The notes under the pieces were generated by a model, which made no database searches, was not told where the DNA came from, and saw only the letters and a list, made by a program, of their open reading frames with translations. 64,000 bases of DNA from Myroides odoratimimus (GTDB taxonomy: Bacteria; Bacteroidota; Bacteroidia; Flavobacteriales; Flavobacteriaceae): contig NZ_JACAKB010000012.1 in the NCBI RefSeq assembly GCF_030326305.1, positions 1-64,000 of the forward strand, written 5' to 3'. Each line of letters begins with the position of its first letter. Position 1 is the first letter of the stretch. Position numbers and translations under genes: made by a program. Positions 1 to 8,736 of the stretch are shown one piece after another.

Positions 1-21
1 CTTGCCTAAGAAACCTGCCAT
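1..21 (-). CDS. possible start of a gene running off the left edge
   Basis: An ATG on the minus strand at 21-19 is followed by six open codons (A G F L G K) before the window ends. The DNA upstream of it (22-250) carries no other gene, so a gene start here is reasonable. Seven residues are too few to recognise a family, and no clear promoter was found upstream. It could equally be chance. Confidence 0.25.
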
Positions 22-259
22 TAGATATGAGAAAGTAATAACTAATCAATTAGCCTTGTTATAATCGAACTCAGGTTACTACTACTCTTGCTAACATAAT
101 CTATGTTTAATAATGTTGGAGCAATTTACGATAATTACTCTTTAAAAAGTTATTCTTAAATAAAAAATAACAGTATATGGATTTTTAAAACGCTTTTTTC
201 ACTTTAAACAAGTTATTCTGCACTTATAGTTAATTAAGTTCAACTATATTTATAAAAAA
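22..259. other. non-coding stretch at left edge
   Basis: AT-rich DNA between the possible gene start at the left edge and the terminator at 260-287. No open frame worth calling, no repeat and no RNA signature was seen. It probably holds the promoter of whatever gene begins at the left edge. Confidence 0.4.
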
Positions 260-287
260 AGAGACTGCTTTCTAAAACAGTCTCTTA
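260..287. terminator. hairpin terminator after the HicB-like remnant
   Basis: A 9-bp inverted repeat (AAGAGACTG / CAGTCTCTT) around a loop, with an A-run on its left side that reads as a T-run on the minus strand. It lies 5 bp beyond the stop codon of the HicB-like fragment, so that remnant still has an intact terminator. Confidence 0.75.
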
Positions 288-292
288 CTTGA

Positions 293-598
293 TTATAATT
301 TAATTGCTAATAGCTCTTCTCCTAATTGATGTAATCCCTCCTCAATTTCTTTTGCTCTTTTCTCAGATATATATACATCTTTATTGGTAGTATATGTTCT
401 AAACAAAGAAGGATTAATGTTTAAACGCCTTGCAATTGCAGTTTTATTTAAATACTCTATTTTCTCAAATAAATTAGAAATCTCTAATTCATATTCTAAT
501 TCATATCCTTCTTTTAATTTGTTATAAACATCTAAACCTTCTTCGTCAGCAACATCAAATGTAAATTCAATTGCTTCATTTAAGTTCTTATAGAATAA
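293..598 (-). pseudogene. HicB-like antitoxin, C-terminal remnant
   Basis: The minus strand holds about 100 codons in frame, ending at a TAA at 295-293. The C-terminal half matches the layout of Bacteroidota HicB-family antitoxins: a YELEYELEI strand, then a helix-turn-helix-like part (LNKTAIARRLNINPSLFRTY) and the usual ending GLHQLGEELLAIKL. The family's N-terminal 60 or so residues (the HicB fold) are missing: an in-frame TAA stands just upstream of the first codon, and no ATG precedes the conserved part. The break lies beside the equally abrupt end of the MORN lipoprotein gene. No HicA toxin gene is present. I read it as a decayed antitoxin gene; the family assignment is from pattern memory. 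Confidence 0.6.
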
Positions 599-644
599 AT
601 ATTAAACAACTTCAAATAAAGAAGCTTTAAGATACCTCTCTTGA

Positions 645-1373
645 TTAATACCTCTTTATTTCTCCGTCTATTACTCCATTCTTATAATTTGCCTCACCTT
701 TTAATCTTCCATCCTCATAATATCCTTTCATCATTCCGTCTAAGACACCATCCTTATAACTTGTTTCGCCTTGTAATTGTCCGTTTTTATAATACTCTTT
801 ACTCACCCCATCCAGTTCTCCATTCTTATAACTCGCCTCTACTTTTACTTGACCATGCTCATAGTATCCTTTGGTAATACCGTGTTCTACCCCATTCTTA
901 TACGTCATTTCTATCTCTAGTTGCCCATCTTCATAATACTTCTTAGTAACTCCCTCAAGTTCGCCATGCTTATACGTCATTTCAATTGCAGCTTGTCCAT
1001 CCTCAAAATAACTTTTCTTACTTCCCTCTAACTTTCCAGCCTTATACGTTTTCTCTAGCTCTAGCTTTCCACTCTTATAATATTCTTTAAAACTGCCATC
1101 TAATACCCCATTCTTATAGTTTGCCTCCGCTTTTACGTGTCCATCTTCATAATAACGTTTTGTTATTCCATCTAACTTTCCTTGCGTATAGTTTTCTTCT
1201 AAATCTACTTTTCCATTGGCATAATAACTCTTTGCACTTCCTGTAAACACTTCTTTTGAATTCACTTCATACATCAGGCCATTACGCTCTTGAAGATCAT
1301 TGATATGAACTTCTTTTTTAGCACAGTTTATGAATAAAACTGAAACAAATAAAATACATAAAACTCTTTTCAT
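645..1373 (-). CDS. MORN_2-repeat lipoprotein (YwqK-family antitoxin-like)
   Basis: 242 residues if started at the ATG at 1373; the longer reading frame needs a GTG and would hide the signal peptide. The N-terminus is a lipoprotein signal, MKRVLCILFVSVLFINC, with the lipobox Cys at residue 17. The rest is about eight repeats of 24 residues with the pattern YYEDGxxKxExxYKNGxLDG, the MORN_2 repeat of proteins annotated as YwqK-family antitoxins. Known family members are paired with toxins in some firmicutes, but in Bacteroidota they are mostly lone surface or periplasmic proteins. The last repeat stops after five residues (EIKRY), suggesting that the 3' end was lost or that a stop arose within the array. 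The 72-bp period makes the gene prone to unequal recombination. Confidence 0.8.
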   Translation of the reverse strand: MKRVLCILFVSVLFINCAKKEVHINDLQERNGLMYEVNSKEVFTGSAKSYYANGKVDLEENYTQGKLDGITKRYYEDGHVKAEANYKNGVLDGSFKEYYKSGKLELEKTYKAGKLEGSKKSYFEDGQAAIEMTYKHGELEGVTKKYYEDGQLEIEMTYKNGVEHGITKGYYEHGQVKVEASYKNGELDGVSKEYYKNGQLQGETSYKDGVLDGMMKGYYEDGRLKGEANYKNGVIDGEIKRY

Positions 1374-1420
1374 ACTTACTTTCTTAAAAATCACATCGGA
1401 GAATCTCTTGTTCTCTACAA

Positions 1421-1455
1421 CAAAAATAGCCTTATTCTTATTAATAAATCAAAAA
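1421..1455 (-). promoter_or_regulatory. Bacteroidota-type promoter of the MORN lipoprotein gene
   Basis: On the minus strand a TTTTTG (1455-1450) lies 21 bp upstream of TATTTTTG (1428-1421), fitting TTTG-N(19-23)-TAnnTTTG. The start codon is about 47 bp further on. The spacing is at the long end of the usual range. Confidence 0.5.
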
Positions 1456-1490
1456 TTGTCTCAATCTATTTATAACCTTCAGAAACTAAA

Positions 1491-1518
1491 AAAAGCCCAC
1501 GAATTAACGTGAGCTTTT
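1491..1518 (-). terminator. rocD terminator
   Basis: Inverted repeat AAGCcCACG / CGTGaGCTT followed on the minus strand by a run of seven T. It lies about 20 bp beyond the rocD stop codon. Confidence 0.8.
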
Positions 1519-1538
1519 ATATTTATAAAAGAAATATA

Positions 1539-2780
1539 CTATTTCTCGAATTCTTTTAATGTTTTAGTAATAATACTTACACAGTCTAATAACTGCTCTT
1601 CGTTCATTACTAATGGCGGAGCGAAACGGATGATGTTACCATGCGTTGGTTTTGCTAATAATCCGTTGTCTCTTAATTTAAGACAGATGTTCCAAGCTGT
1701 ATCACTTTCTTCAGTATCGTTGATGATAATAGCATTTAATAAACCTTTACCACGAACTAAAGTACAGATATTACTAGTAGCAATATACTTGTTAAGTTCT
1801 GCTCTGAATAATTGTCCAAGTTTCTCAGCGTTATCTGCTAATTTCTCGTCTAATACTACATCTAGCGCAGCCATAGCTACAGCAGCAGCAGTAGGGTTAC
1901 CTCCAAAAGTAGAACCGTGTTGTCCAGGTTTGATTACATTCATAATCTCATCATTTGCTAACACAGCAGAGATAGGATATGCTCCTCCTGATAATGCTTT
2001 ACCTAATACGATGATATCAGCTTTGATATTTTCGTGGTCGATAGCTAACATTTTACCTGTACGAGCGATACCTGTTTGTACTTCATCTGCAATGAATAAA
2101 GCATTGTGCTCTTCACATAGCGCTTTAGCAGCAGTTAAATAACCAGCGTCTGGTACATAAACTCCAGCCTCACCTTGAATAGGCTCAACTAAGAAACCTG
2201 CAATCATTCCTTTGTTAGCTTCCATAGCAGCTTTTAAAGCCTCTACATCATTATAAGCTACACGGATAAATCCGTCTGTGTAAGGTCCGTAGTTTTTACG
2301 AGCATCAGGATCGTTAGAGAAAGAAATAATCGTAGTTGTTCTTCCGTGGAAGTTGTTCTCACATACGATGATTTTCGCTTGATTCTCAGCAATACCTTTT
2401 ACTTCATAAGCCCATTTTCTACATAACTTTAAAGCAGTCTCTACAGCTTCTGCCCCAGAGTTCATCGGAAGAACTTTATCAAAACCAAAAAGCTTAGTAA
2501 TTTTCTCTTCGTATAATCCTAATTTATCATTGTAGAATGCTCTAGAAGTCAATGCTAGTGTACCCGCTTGATCAGCGATCGCTTTAACGATAGCAGGGTG
2601 GCAGTGTCCTTGGTTTACAGCAGAATATGCTGATAAAAAATCATAATATTTCTTACCTTCTACGTCCCATACATATACTCCTTCTCCTTTAGATAATACT
2701 ACTGGTAGTGGGTGGTAATTATGTGCTCCGTATTTATTTTCTAGCTCAATAGCATGAGCTGAAGTCATTTTGTTCGACAT
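1539..2780 (-). CDS. rocD: ornithine aminotransferase
   Basis: 413 residues, the normal length for ornithine--oxo-acid transaminase, a PLP enzyme of class III that converts ornithine and 2-oxoglutarate to glutamate-5-semialdehyde and glutamate in arginine breakdown and proline synthesis. Landmarks: [17 protein letters not shown] near residue 107, the NNFHGRTTT segment, [12 protein letters not shown] around 199, the [13 protein letters not shown] segment with the PLP-binding Asp at 232, and the Schiff-base lysine K261 in [11 protein letters not shown]. The ATG at 2780 is followed by a typical N-terminus. The gene is monocistronic with its own terminator. No arginase or other arginine-catabolism gene lies beside it, although a racemase of the ornithine/alanine family is encoded at 56.9 kb. 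Confidence 0.95.
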   Translation of the reverse strand: MSNKMTSAHAIELENKYGAHNYHPLPVVLSKGEGVYVWDVEGKKYYDFLSAYSAVNQGHCHPAIVKAIADQAGTLALTSRAFYNDKLGLYEEKITKLFGFDKVLPMNSGAEAVETALKLCRKWAYEVKGIAENQAKIIVCENNFHGRTTTIISFSNDPDARKNYGPYTDGFIRVAYNDVEALKAAMEANKGMIAGFLVEPIQGEAGVYVPDAGYLTAAKALCEEHNALFIADEVQTGIARTGKMLAIDHENIKADIIVLGKALSGGAYPISAVLANDEIMNVIKPGQHGSTFGGNPTAAAVAMAALDVVLDEKLADNAEKLGQLFRAELNKYIATSNICTLVRGKGLLNAIIINDTEESDTAWNICLKLRDNGLLAKPTHGNIIRFAPPLVMNEEQLLDCVSIITKTLKEFEK

Positions 2781-2856
2781 TATAATTGTTTTTGTATTGT
2801 TTTTGTTCTCGCAATTTAAATCTTTTTTAGTGAAATCTAAAATTAATATTTGTTAG

Positions 2857-2893
2857 AATTAAGTCAAAAACAAGCTTTACTTTTGACTTAATT
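2857..2893 (-). terminator. hairpin overlapping the ABC-F stop codon
   Basis: A 13-bp inverted repeat (AATTAAGTCAAAA / TTTTGACTTAATT) with an 11-nt loop, overlapping the stop codon of the ABC-F gene. The T-run after it on the minus strand is weak, so termination is likely but not certain. Confidence 0.45.
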
Positions 2894-4486
2894 TAAATTT
2901 ATCACGTCTACTATTCCCAATTCCTTAATAAAACTCTCATCATGGCTAACAACTACTATAGTTCCATTAAACTCACTTAAAGCTTTAGTTAAACTCTCAA
3001 TACTAATAATATCTAAGTTATTCGTAGGTTCATCTAATAGTAACACATCTATCTCTGAAGCTAAAATGGTCAGATAACACAACACGAGCTTCAGTTTTTC
3101 TCCTCCACTAAATGTACTTATCTTATTCGTCCATAAGGCTACTCCTATTCCATACTGAAATAATAGATTGCGAAGATCCGCCAGAGAGTGTTTCCCTTTA
3201 TTAGCCAGTTCTAACTGATCTATCGGTGTTAAACTATGATCTAGTAAAGAGTAAAATTGATCTAAATAAACAACCTTAGCATCTGCACGGTATAATTCTC
3301 CTGTAGTAGGTAGATAAATTCCTTGTAACAGTTTAAACAGCGTAGACTTACCAGAACCATTCTTTCCTTTGAGCAAGATTCTATTTCCGCTCATGATTTT
3401 AAAGTCAAGATTCGTCTTAAATATTGGGGCAAATGCAGGAGAATAACGATAGTTCATTTCTTTAGCTTCCCATAACAACTTCCCTTTATGTAAAGTAGAT
3501 TGGGGAAAACGAATAGCAAACAGTTTATCTCGTTCTAATTGGGTTCTTAACTCTATTAATTCAGATTGTATTGCCTCTTTCTTTTGCTGATGAACATCCT
3601 GTAGCTTAGCTATGCTGTTCTCTGTTTTATTGCGCATCGCATTAATAACAATCTTTGGAAGACCTGCTTTTTTCTCTGCTTTTTTGTTCTGAGCCTTATC
3701 TTTACTTATTTGCTCTGTACGTTTAATATCCGCTTTTTTAGCATCTTTCATTTCTTTAGACAGATGATCTACTTTACTCTGGATACCTTGTAGACGCAGT
3801 TCTTTTTGTTCTTTGTATAGGCTGTAATTCCCTCCATACTTAAATATACCATTAGGTGTTAGCTCAAAAGTAATAGGCATTAACTCAAGTAATACCCTAT
3901 CATGACTGACAATAACGATAGTACCTTTAAACTCTTGTATATACTTATAGAATAATTCCTTGGTTTCTAAATCTAAGTGGTTAGTAGGTTCATCTAATAA
4001 CAGTGTATCTGCCTGACTTAGCATCATCTTTGCAAAGAGAACCTTGGTCTGTTGCCCTCCGCTCAGACAATCCATCGTAGTATCTGGTAATATCATCTCT
4101 AATCCCCAATACGCTAATACCTTAGCGATCTGCTCTTCTATATCCCACTGATCATTAAGTACTTCGTAGTCCCCTTCTTCTACAGAACCCGCTAGTATAG
4201 CACGGAGCGCCCTAACCTTATCAGCTACACCTACTGCTTCATAAATAGTGTGAGATTCAACTAATTGTTTATTTTGTGGCAAGTAGAATACTGTCCCATT
4301 AATATGAATGGCAGGTTCCGCTAACTCTAATTCTCTAGCAATTAGTTTAAGTAATGTTGTTTTGCCAGTACCATTTTGACCGATGATGCTAACCTTCTCT
4401 CCAGCATTAATAGATAAACTAATATTCGTAAATAAAGGTGTCTTATCTGCGTGATAATAAGATAAATTTGATATAACTATGCTCAT
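2888..4486 (-). CDS. ABC-F family ATPase (ribosome-associated type)
   Basis: 532 residues with two ABC cassettes and no membrane segment, the layout of ABC-F proteins, which act on the ribosome as translation factors or antibiotic-resistance proteins. First cassette: Walker [10 protein letters not shown] (about 36-44), signature LSGGQQTK, Walker [12 protein letters not shown], then a His switch in VSHDR. A charged, Lys-rich linker (about 230-310) corresponds to the P-site tRNA interaction region. Second cassette: [35 protein letters not shown] cannot tell a housekeeping factor from a resistance protein by eye. The unusually long (about 700 bp) upstream region could hold an attenuator, as is known for some resistance ABC-F genes, but no convincing leader was found. 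Confidence 0.9.
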   Translation of the reverse strand: MSIVISNLSYYHADKTPLFTNISLSINAGEKVSIIGQNGTGKTTLLKLIARELELAEPAIHINGTVFYLPQNKQLVESHTIYEAVGVADKVRALRAILAGSVEEGDYEVLNDQWDIEEQIAKVLAYWGLEMILPDTTMDCLSGGQQTKVLFAKMMLSQADTLLLDEPTNHLDLETKELFYKYIQEFKGTIVIVSHDRVLLELMPITFELTPNGIFKYGGNYSLYKEQKELRLQGIQSKVDHLSKEMKDAKKADIKRTEQISKDKAQNKKAEKKAGLPKIVINAMRNKTENSIAKLQDVHQQKKEAIQSELIELRTQLERDKLFAIRFPQSTLHKGKLLWEAKEMNYRYSPAFAPIFKTNLDFKIMSGNRILLKGKNGSGKSTLFKLLQGIYLPTTGELYRADAKVVYLDQFYSLLDHSLTPIDQLELANKGKHSLADLRNLLFQYGIGVALWTNKISTFSGGEKLKLVLCYLTILASEIDVLLLDEPTNNLDIISIESLTKALSEFNGTIVVVSHDESFIKELGIVDVINLN

Positions 4487-4811
4487 AGTCTTTTAAAATT
4501 TAACCCAGAATAAGCGATAGACAAATAAATGAAAAGTAAGTATACAAAATAGATCTGAATTAGCGATACAATCATACTATAGTATGGTTTTAGAACTAAT
4601 GAAAGAGCTATAAAGTAGAATTGCTTTGTCGTATTTGGCTGAGGCTGATTCTTGGTTTACTGATGTGAATAATCCATACGTGGCCCGTACACCACTCCTC
4701 ACGGTCAAAAAATATGTATTTACACGATACTAAGTATTATGACAACACAAGACTGTTGTCAATTTATAAAGATGATAACCACTTGTCGGACTGAAGTTTG
4801 TCCTTTTATCT

Positions 4812-4831
4812 ATTGGTTATATATAACCAAT
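4812..4831. promoter_or_regulatory. perfect 20-bp palindrome
   Basis: The sequence ATTGGTTATATATAACCAAT is fully self-complementary, which is the form expected of an operator for a dimeric regulator. It lies about 325 bp from the ABC-F start and about 350 bp from the methyltransferase start. No regulator gene is adjacent, so the function is unknown. Confidence 0.35.
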
Positions 4832-4991
4832 CTTTACTTAGCTGTGTACATTTAGACTAATATTCGTTAATACTGATGCAAATGTATATCTACTTTTAGT
4901 TTTAAACAATTATTTGAACGATATTTTTATTAAAAACGGCTCTTTGATTAAAAAGACTTTATACAAGATTATATACTGATGTTGTTTTAAA

Positions 4992-5104
4992 GCTTGCACT
5001 TTCTAGGGGATTCCTTGCAGTTTTATAGGACTTTGCTTGCCTAAAAGGTGGTTTTCTCGAAGAAAGGTGCAAGAACCCCTCAAGCAATCCTCTAGCAAGT
5101 CAGA
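4992..5104. repeat. intergenic hairpin repeat, copy A
   Basis: Outer arms CTAGGGGATTCCTTG (5003-5017) and CAAGCAATCCTCTAG (5081-5095) pair at 13 of 15 positions. The segment 5057-5081 is nearly identical (24 of 25 bases) to 47851-47875 of copy B, and both copies begin with GCTTGCAC followed by TTCTAGGGG after one or two bases. This is a dispersed extragenic palindromic element rather than a terminator, since no T-run follows. Confidence 0.65.
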
Positions 5105-5184
5105 ACAAAACTGTCTTTTTTTTAATCAAAATCAGATTAAAAGACTTTTTTATTCTATGTTTACAGTCCTATAATCAAAAAAAT

Positions 5185-5949
5185 ATGAGTACTAAAGAAT
5201 TAACAAATAGATATGGATCACTAGCCTCATCGGTATATCATATCGATAAACCTATTGGAAGATCCTTTGGAGATGTCGAATACTATAGTGAAAGATTAAA
5301 AAACGCAGAAGGAGTAATCCTAGAGCCTGCATGTGGAAATGGAAGAATACTAATCCCTCTATTAGAAAAAGGGTTAAAAATAGAAGGATTTGACGCTTCT
5401 GCAGCAATGCTTTCTTACTGTGAGCAAGAATGTAAACAAAGAGGTCTCGATGGTGTCTTTAGACAAGAAATGTTTAATACCTTCACCTCTACTATCCCTT
5501 ATGAAGCAATTATAATCCCTGCAGGATCATTTCAGCTTATTACGGATACTGACGAAGCTATTGAAGTATTAAAACGTTTTAAATCAGCTCTAAAAGAAGG
5601 TGGTCGATTAATAATAGACTTATCTCCTTTATCTGCATTAGCAGAAGCTCCTATGCTAGCTAGACAGTGGAATGTAGAAAATGGAATGCTTACACTAACA
5701 GAATCTAGAGTAGAAACATCTTGTCTTAAGCAGACTACCTTATCTCAATTAAGGTATGAGCATTGGGATAATGAGAAAGGATTAGTTAACTCTGAAATAG
5801 ATTTGTTCTCCCTTCGCTTTTGGGGAGTAAAAGAATTTGAACTAGCCTTAAGAGCTGTTGGTTTTACTGAGATTACCATCAGTAGTAACTACAATTACTT
5901 AGAAGAAATTTCAGAAGAAACACATACGCTAACTTTCGAAGCGAAATAA
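5185..5949 (+). CDS. class I SAM-dependent methyltransferase
   Basis: 254 residues. The SAM-binding motif I is clear (LEPACGNGRILIPLLEKG, about residue 49), followed by an acidic strand end (IEGFDASAAML) that binds the ribose, and a motif III-like strand (GGRLIIDLS). This is the methyltransferase-25/11 type, acting in the cytosol on an unidentified small-molecule or protein substrate. It is a single-gene unit, divergent from the ABC-F gene and closed by a strong terminator. Nothing in the context reveals the substrate. Confidence 0.85.
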   Translation: MSTKELTNRYGSLASSVYHIDKPIGRSFGDVEYYSERLKNAEGVILEPACGNGRILIPLLEKGLKIEGFDASAAMLSYCEQECKQRGLDGVFRQEMFNTFTSTIPYEAIIIPAGSFQLITDTDEAIEVLKRFKSALKEGGRLIIDLSPLSALAEAPMLARQWNVENGMLTLTESRVETSCLKQTTLSQLRYEHWDNEKGLVNSEIDLFSLRFWGVKEFELALRAVGFTEITISSNYNYLEEISEETHTLTFEAK

Positions 5950-5957
5950 GTAAAAAA

Positions 5958-5990
5958 ACAGGGAGCTTATCTTGAGGATAAGCTCCCTGT
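5958..5990. terminator. terminator after the methyltransferase gene
   Basis: Perfect 14-bp inverted repeat (ACAGGGAGCTTATC / GATAAGCTCCCTGT) with a 5-nt loop, A-rich on the left and T-rich on the right. It sits 9 bp after the stop codon, between convergent genes, and could serve both. Confidence 0.9.
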
Positions 5991-5998
5991 TTGTTTAT

Positions 5999-6037
5999 AC
6001 TAAATGCCGTAGGCAAATAATTCTTAATTTTAAATTC
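5999..6037. repeat. AT-rich AATTCYTAATT-type repeat
   Basis: The stretch reads GGCAAATAATTCTTAATTTTAA and continues as TTCCTAATT, close to the sequence at 38217-38256 (GGCAGATAATTCCTAATTTT). It lies just beyond the stop of the GDYXXLXY gene. Low complexity means that chance contributes. Confidence 0.4.
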
Positions 6038-6643
6038 CTAATTAATTAGCTTGCGGTCTTTATCATACATCCCTACCAAAACGCTATTCCCTTTCTCATC
6101 TACGCGTAGTCCGCCATATTTAGCTTGTTCATACTTCTCTGCATCCCCCTCTTGAAAAAAGAAACTCTCTGCCCCAATATTAAATCTCCAACCTCCATAA
6201 TTAAAGTATTTAATATAGATTTGGTTATCGTTCTTCTCTCCCATTTCATTGACTATCTTCACCATACTCCCTACGTTATCCTTATCTAAAGACAGTAAGA
6301 CATAACCACGCTTATTCAATTTGCTCTTTTCTACAGCCTCCTCAATATCGTTCACAGCTCTAACTGATAGTTCTTCTTCTGTAGTTGTAAGAATCTCATT
6401 CTCACTAACAGGCGTTATTGAATCTAGGATACTTTGATCAAAAGTACTTGTTCTAGTTGATATCGCATAGTTAAGACTCATATAATCTCCTTGCATTAAG
6501 GATCTAGGATCTACAGGAGCTAATTCTAGCAATACGAATTGCCCCTCTTTTATTGTCTTTTCCTTTTGTAATACTGCTTTTACAAAGAAGATACCAATAA
6601 GTACAAATACAACTAGAATAATTATGTTCTTCTTATTTTTCAT
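6038..6643 (-). CDS. GDYXXLXY-domain membrane protein
   Basis: 201 residues from the ATG at 6643; an upstream GTG would add five residues but would deepen the overlap with the preceding gene. One N-terminal membrane segment (IIILVVFVLIGIFFVKAVL) anchors an outside domain carrying the motif GDYMSLNY, which defines the GDYXXLXY family. The gene is the last of three overlapping genes (DUF2157, DUF4401, GDYXXLXY), an arrangement known from many bacteria, and the start overlaps the end of the DUF4401 gene by 11 bp, implying translational coupling. The function of the trio is not established; the two partners are multi-pass membrane proteins. Confidence 0.85.
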   Translation of the reverse strand: MKNKKNIIILVVFVLIGIFFVKAVLQKEKTIKEGQFVLLELAPVDPRSLMQGDYMSLNYAISTRTSTFDQSILDSITPVSENEILTTTEEELSVRAVNDIEEAVEKSKLNKRGYVLLSLDKDNVGSMVKIVNEMGEKNDNQIYIKYFNYGGWRFNIGAESFFFQEGDAEKYEQAKYGGLRVDEKGNSVLVGMYDKDRKLIN

Positions 6644-7703
6644 TTGTCTGTCCCTCACCTTTTTGAATTAAATAATAGATACCTAAGAATAACACTCCTA
6701 TGCCCATCATAGATAGAGATTTCTCTAATAAAGAGATGCCTAAGTCATAATAATACATTCCCATAGAACATACAAGGCCTACTATGCTAATCCCAAGACC
6801 TACTTTATATTGTCTCATAAAACTCCAAAGCATATATAAGAATGTGATACCGAAGACAACATAATTTAAAGTGATTAAAACATTAAATAATATAACGACT
6901 AGATAAACTACTGCCTTAACAGTGGGATTAATAATCTTCATCTTCTGTATGATTAAATACACGGTCGCTATAATCAAAGCCAAGACTGTTATCACAAAAA
7001 CAAATCTCATACTGCTAAACAATTCAATATTGTGGTAACTAAAAGCTTGACTTCGCAATAAACTAGCTGTAGTTATGGTATAAAGAAAACAAGCTGTAAA
7101 TATTGGAAGATACTTCTTACTGAGCCATGTTATTGCTGTCCTTACCTTTTGTTCTTGCCAAAAAAGATAAGTCGTTAAAACTACAACTAGAGCTAAATAA
7201 ATATAATAGAATGGTGTTATATCAAATTTGTATAAAACATATTGTAAGGCAATTAACGTCCCCACAGAACTAATGAAAGATACAATCTGATTATTGAATA
7301 AAAATAAAGTAAGTAATGAAAAGAACAATCCTACTAACTCCATTTGATTGAACATATCTCCGAAGCCATAAGTCATAAAAGCGTATCCTATAATATAGAA
7401 TGACACAACTAAACTATCTGTTATAGCACTATCTTTACTTCTATTCAATGCATAGGCTCCTCCTAAAAACAACAACCCCATGATGATAAAGGCTGTGTTA
7501 TTATTAAAAAAGTCAGACGCTACCATAGCAATAAAACCAATAAATAAGGCTAAACCTAATAAACTTCCCATCACTGAGATCACTCTTATGATAATAGATT
7601 TTAGTGCTACCTTATCTTTTGCTATTGATAATGCTTGTTGATCTATTTCTACCCCTTCTTGTAGCAAAGTAGAAACTAGACTTTTAAATATACTATTACT
7701 CAT
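6633..7703 (-). CDS. DUF4401 multi-pass membrane protein
   Basis: 356 residues with a short cytosolic N-terminus and about ten hydrophobic segments spread through the whole length (for example IIRVISVMGSLLGLALFIGF near 37 and YLVVILFNVLITLNYVVFG). The pattern and position, between a DUF2157 and a GDYXXLXY gene, match the DUF4401 family. Start and stop overlap both neighbours (8 bp with DUF2157, 11 bp with GDYXXLXY), so the three are made together. No catalytic motif was seen. Confidence 0.8.
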   Translation of the reverse strand: MSNSIFKSLVSTLLQEGVEIDQQALSIAKDKVALKSIIIRVISVMGSLLGLALFIGFIAMVASDFFNNNTAFIIMGLLFLGGAYALNRSKDSAITDSLVVSFYIIGYAFMTYGFGDMFNQMELVGLFFSLLTLFLFNNQIVSFISSVGTLIALQYVLYKFDITPFYYIYLALVVVLTTYLFWQEQKVRTAITWLSKKYLPIFTACFLYTITTASLLRSQAFSYHNIELFSSMRFVFVITVLALIIATVYLIIQKMKIINPTVKAVVYLVVILFNVLITLNYVVFGITFLYMLWSFMRQYKVGLGISIVGLVCSMGMYYYDLGISLLEKSLSMMGIGVLFLGIYYLIQKGEGQTNEK

Positions 7704-8673
7704 AGCTCCACACTTTTTTCTGGTTCATAATCAACTTCACTATCGCAAAAGTTCCTCCTACACTATATATAGCATATAGAAGTAAAGCTCCATCATTAAA
7801 ATCAGCTATTCTAATTAGAATGCTAAATACAATAGAAAATATTGCAATTAAAAAATAGCTAAATATCAATAAATCCTTTGTCTTTAGACATCTCATAAAA
7901 CTACCTATAAGCCATACAGATCCGGCTACTAAGAGTAAATACAATCCTTTTAAGTCAGCTCTTGAATAACGATCGTAGTTGACAAAGATAAAAGTGATAA
8001 TACCCATAGTAGAAATAGCAGAACAAGCAAAAGTCATAATTCCTGTATAATAACTCTCTATAGGATATGTATACACCTTCCCTAGAATAAGTGGTACAAC
8101 ATATAATACTACATTCAATAATAAAAGAAATAATCCACTATAAAACAATAGATCATCACTCGTTACTTGTAAGAAATAAAGAATTAAAGTTGTGTTAACT
8201 AGCACAGCATAGAATAACCACTGAGGAGAAAATCTGCTCAATACGGTCCATAGTGTAATGGCTAATACCCACATAAAGAATAAATCATAAGCATTAGCTC
8301 CTGTCTGATACACTTGACCATAAACAGCAAATAACACCCCAACTAATATACTCGCACTTAACAAACTAACTTGTCTTACAACAGCATTCAATTTAGGGTA
8401 CACGGCTCCTATAACACTGACAGTTAAAAGAGTGAATACAAGTAAAAACTTAATGTTTTTATGTAGGTCAGCCCAATTGTATGCAAAGAAAAACACTATA
8501 CCTGATAGTAAGAAACCTGCCCCTAAGGCAAGTGTCAAATACTTGAAAAACTTCTGCCAATCTGTGATATTAGCATAACTCTTCTGCTCCAACAATTCTC
8601 CTAACTGAGAATCTGAGAGTGAGCTATGCTCTTTTAGAAGATATAAATCTCCCTTATCAATCTTTTCTTTCAT
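7696..8673 (-). CDS. DUF2157 multi-pass membrane protein
   Basis: 325 residues. The N-terminal 40 residues are a soluble helical part (LYLLKEHSSLSDSQLGELLEQKSY) and the conserved DUF2157 start of the membrane domain follows (WQKFFKYLTLALGAGFLLSGIVFFFAYNW). About nine hydrophobic segments follow. It is the first gene of the DUF2157-DUF4401-GDYXXLXY operon. A TAcgTTTG promoter element lies just upstream, and a GC-rich motif shared with the glnN upstream region lies at 8737-8750. Confidence 0.8.
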   Translation of the reverse strand: MKEKIDKGDLYLLKEHSSLSDSQLGELLEQKSYANITDWQKFFKYLTLALGAGFLLSGIVFFFAYNWADLHKNIKFLLVFTLLTVSVIGAVYPKLNAVVRQVSLLSASILVGVLFAVYGQVYQTGANAYDLFFMWVLAITLWTVLSRFSPQWLFYAVLVNTTLILYFLQVTSDDLLFYSGLFLLLLNVVLYVVPLILGKVYTYPIESYYTGIMTFACSAISTMGIITFIFVNYDRYSRADLKGLYLLLVAGSVWLIGSFMRCLKTKDLLIFSYFLIAIFSIVFSILIRIADFNDGALLLYAIYSVGGTFAIVKLIMNQKKVWSYE

Positions 8674-8736
8674 TCTTCTTTTTTATTTCCTCAAACGTAA
8701 TACAATTTATTGAAAGTTGTATTATTTCACCTTAGA

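Larger units (their letters stand above)
4487..5184. other. long intergenic region between divergent genes
   Basis: About 700 bp between the divergently read ABC-F and methyltransferase genes. It holds: a short open frame on the plus strand (about 4616-4732) with no start codon and no recognised family; a GACAACA/TGTTGTC hairpin at 4741-4760; a perfect 20-bp palindrome at 4812-4831; and a hairpin-forming repeat at 4992-5104 that recurs near 47.8 kb. Both promoters must also lie here. I see no gene that I would defend. Confidence 0.5.

Noticed and set aside
4616-4732. plus-strand open stretch of about 39 codons in the ABC-F/methyltransferase intergenic region
   Set aside because: No start codon, a stop directly upstream, and no recognised family; kept only as a remark in the intergenic entry.
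4739-4855. small plus-strand open frame with an ATG (38 codons)
   Set aside because: It overlaps a hairpin and the perfect palindrome, and its composition looks like chance.
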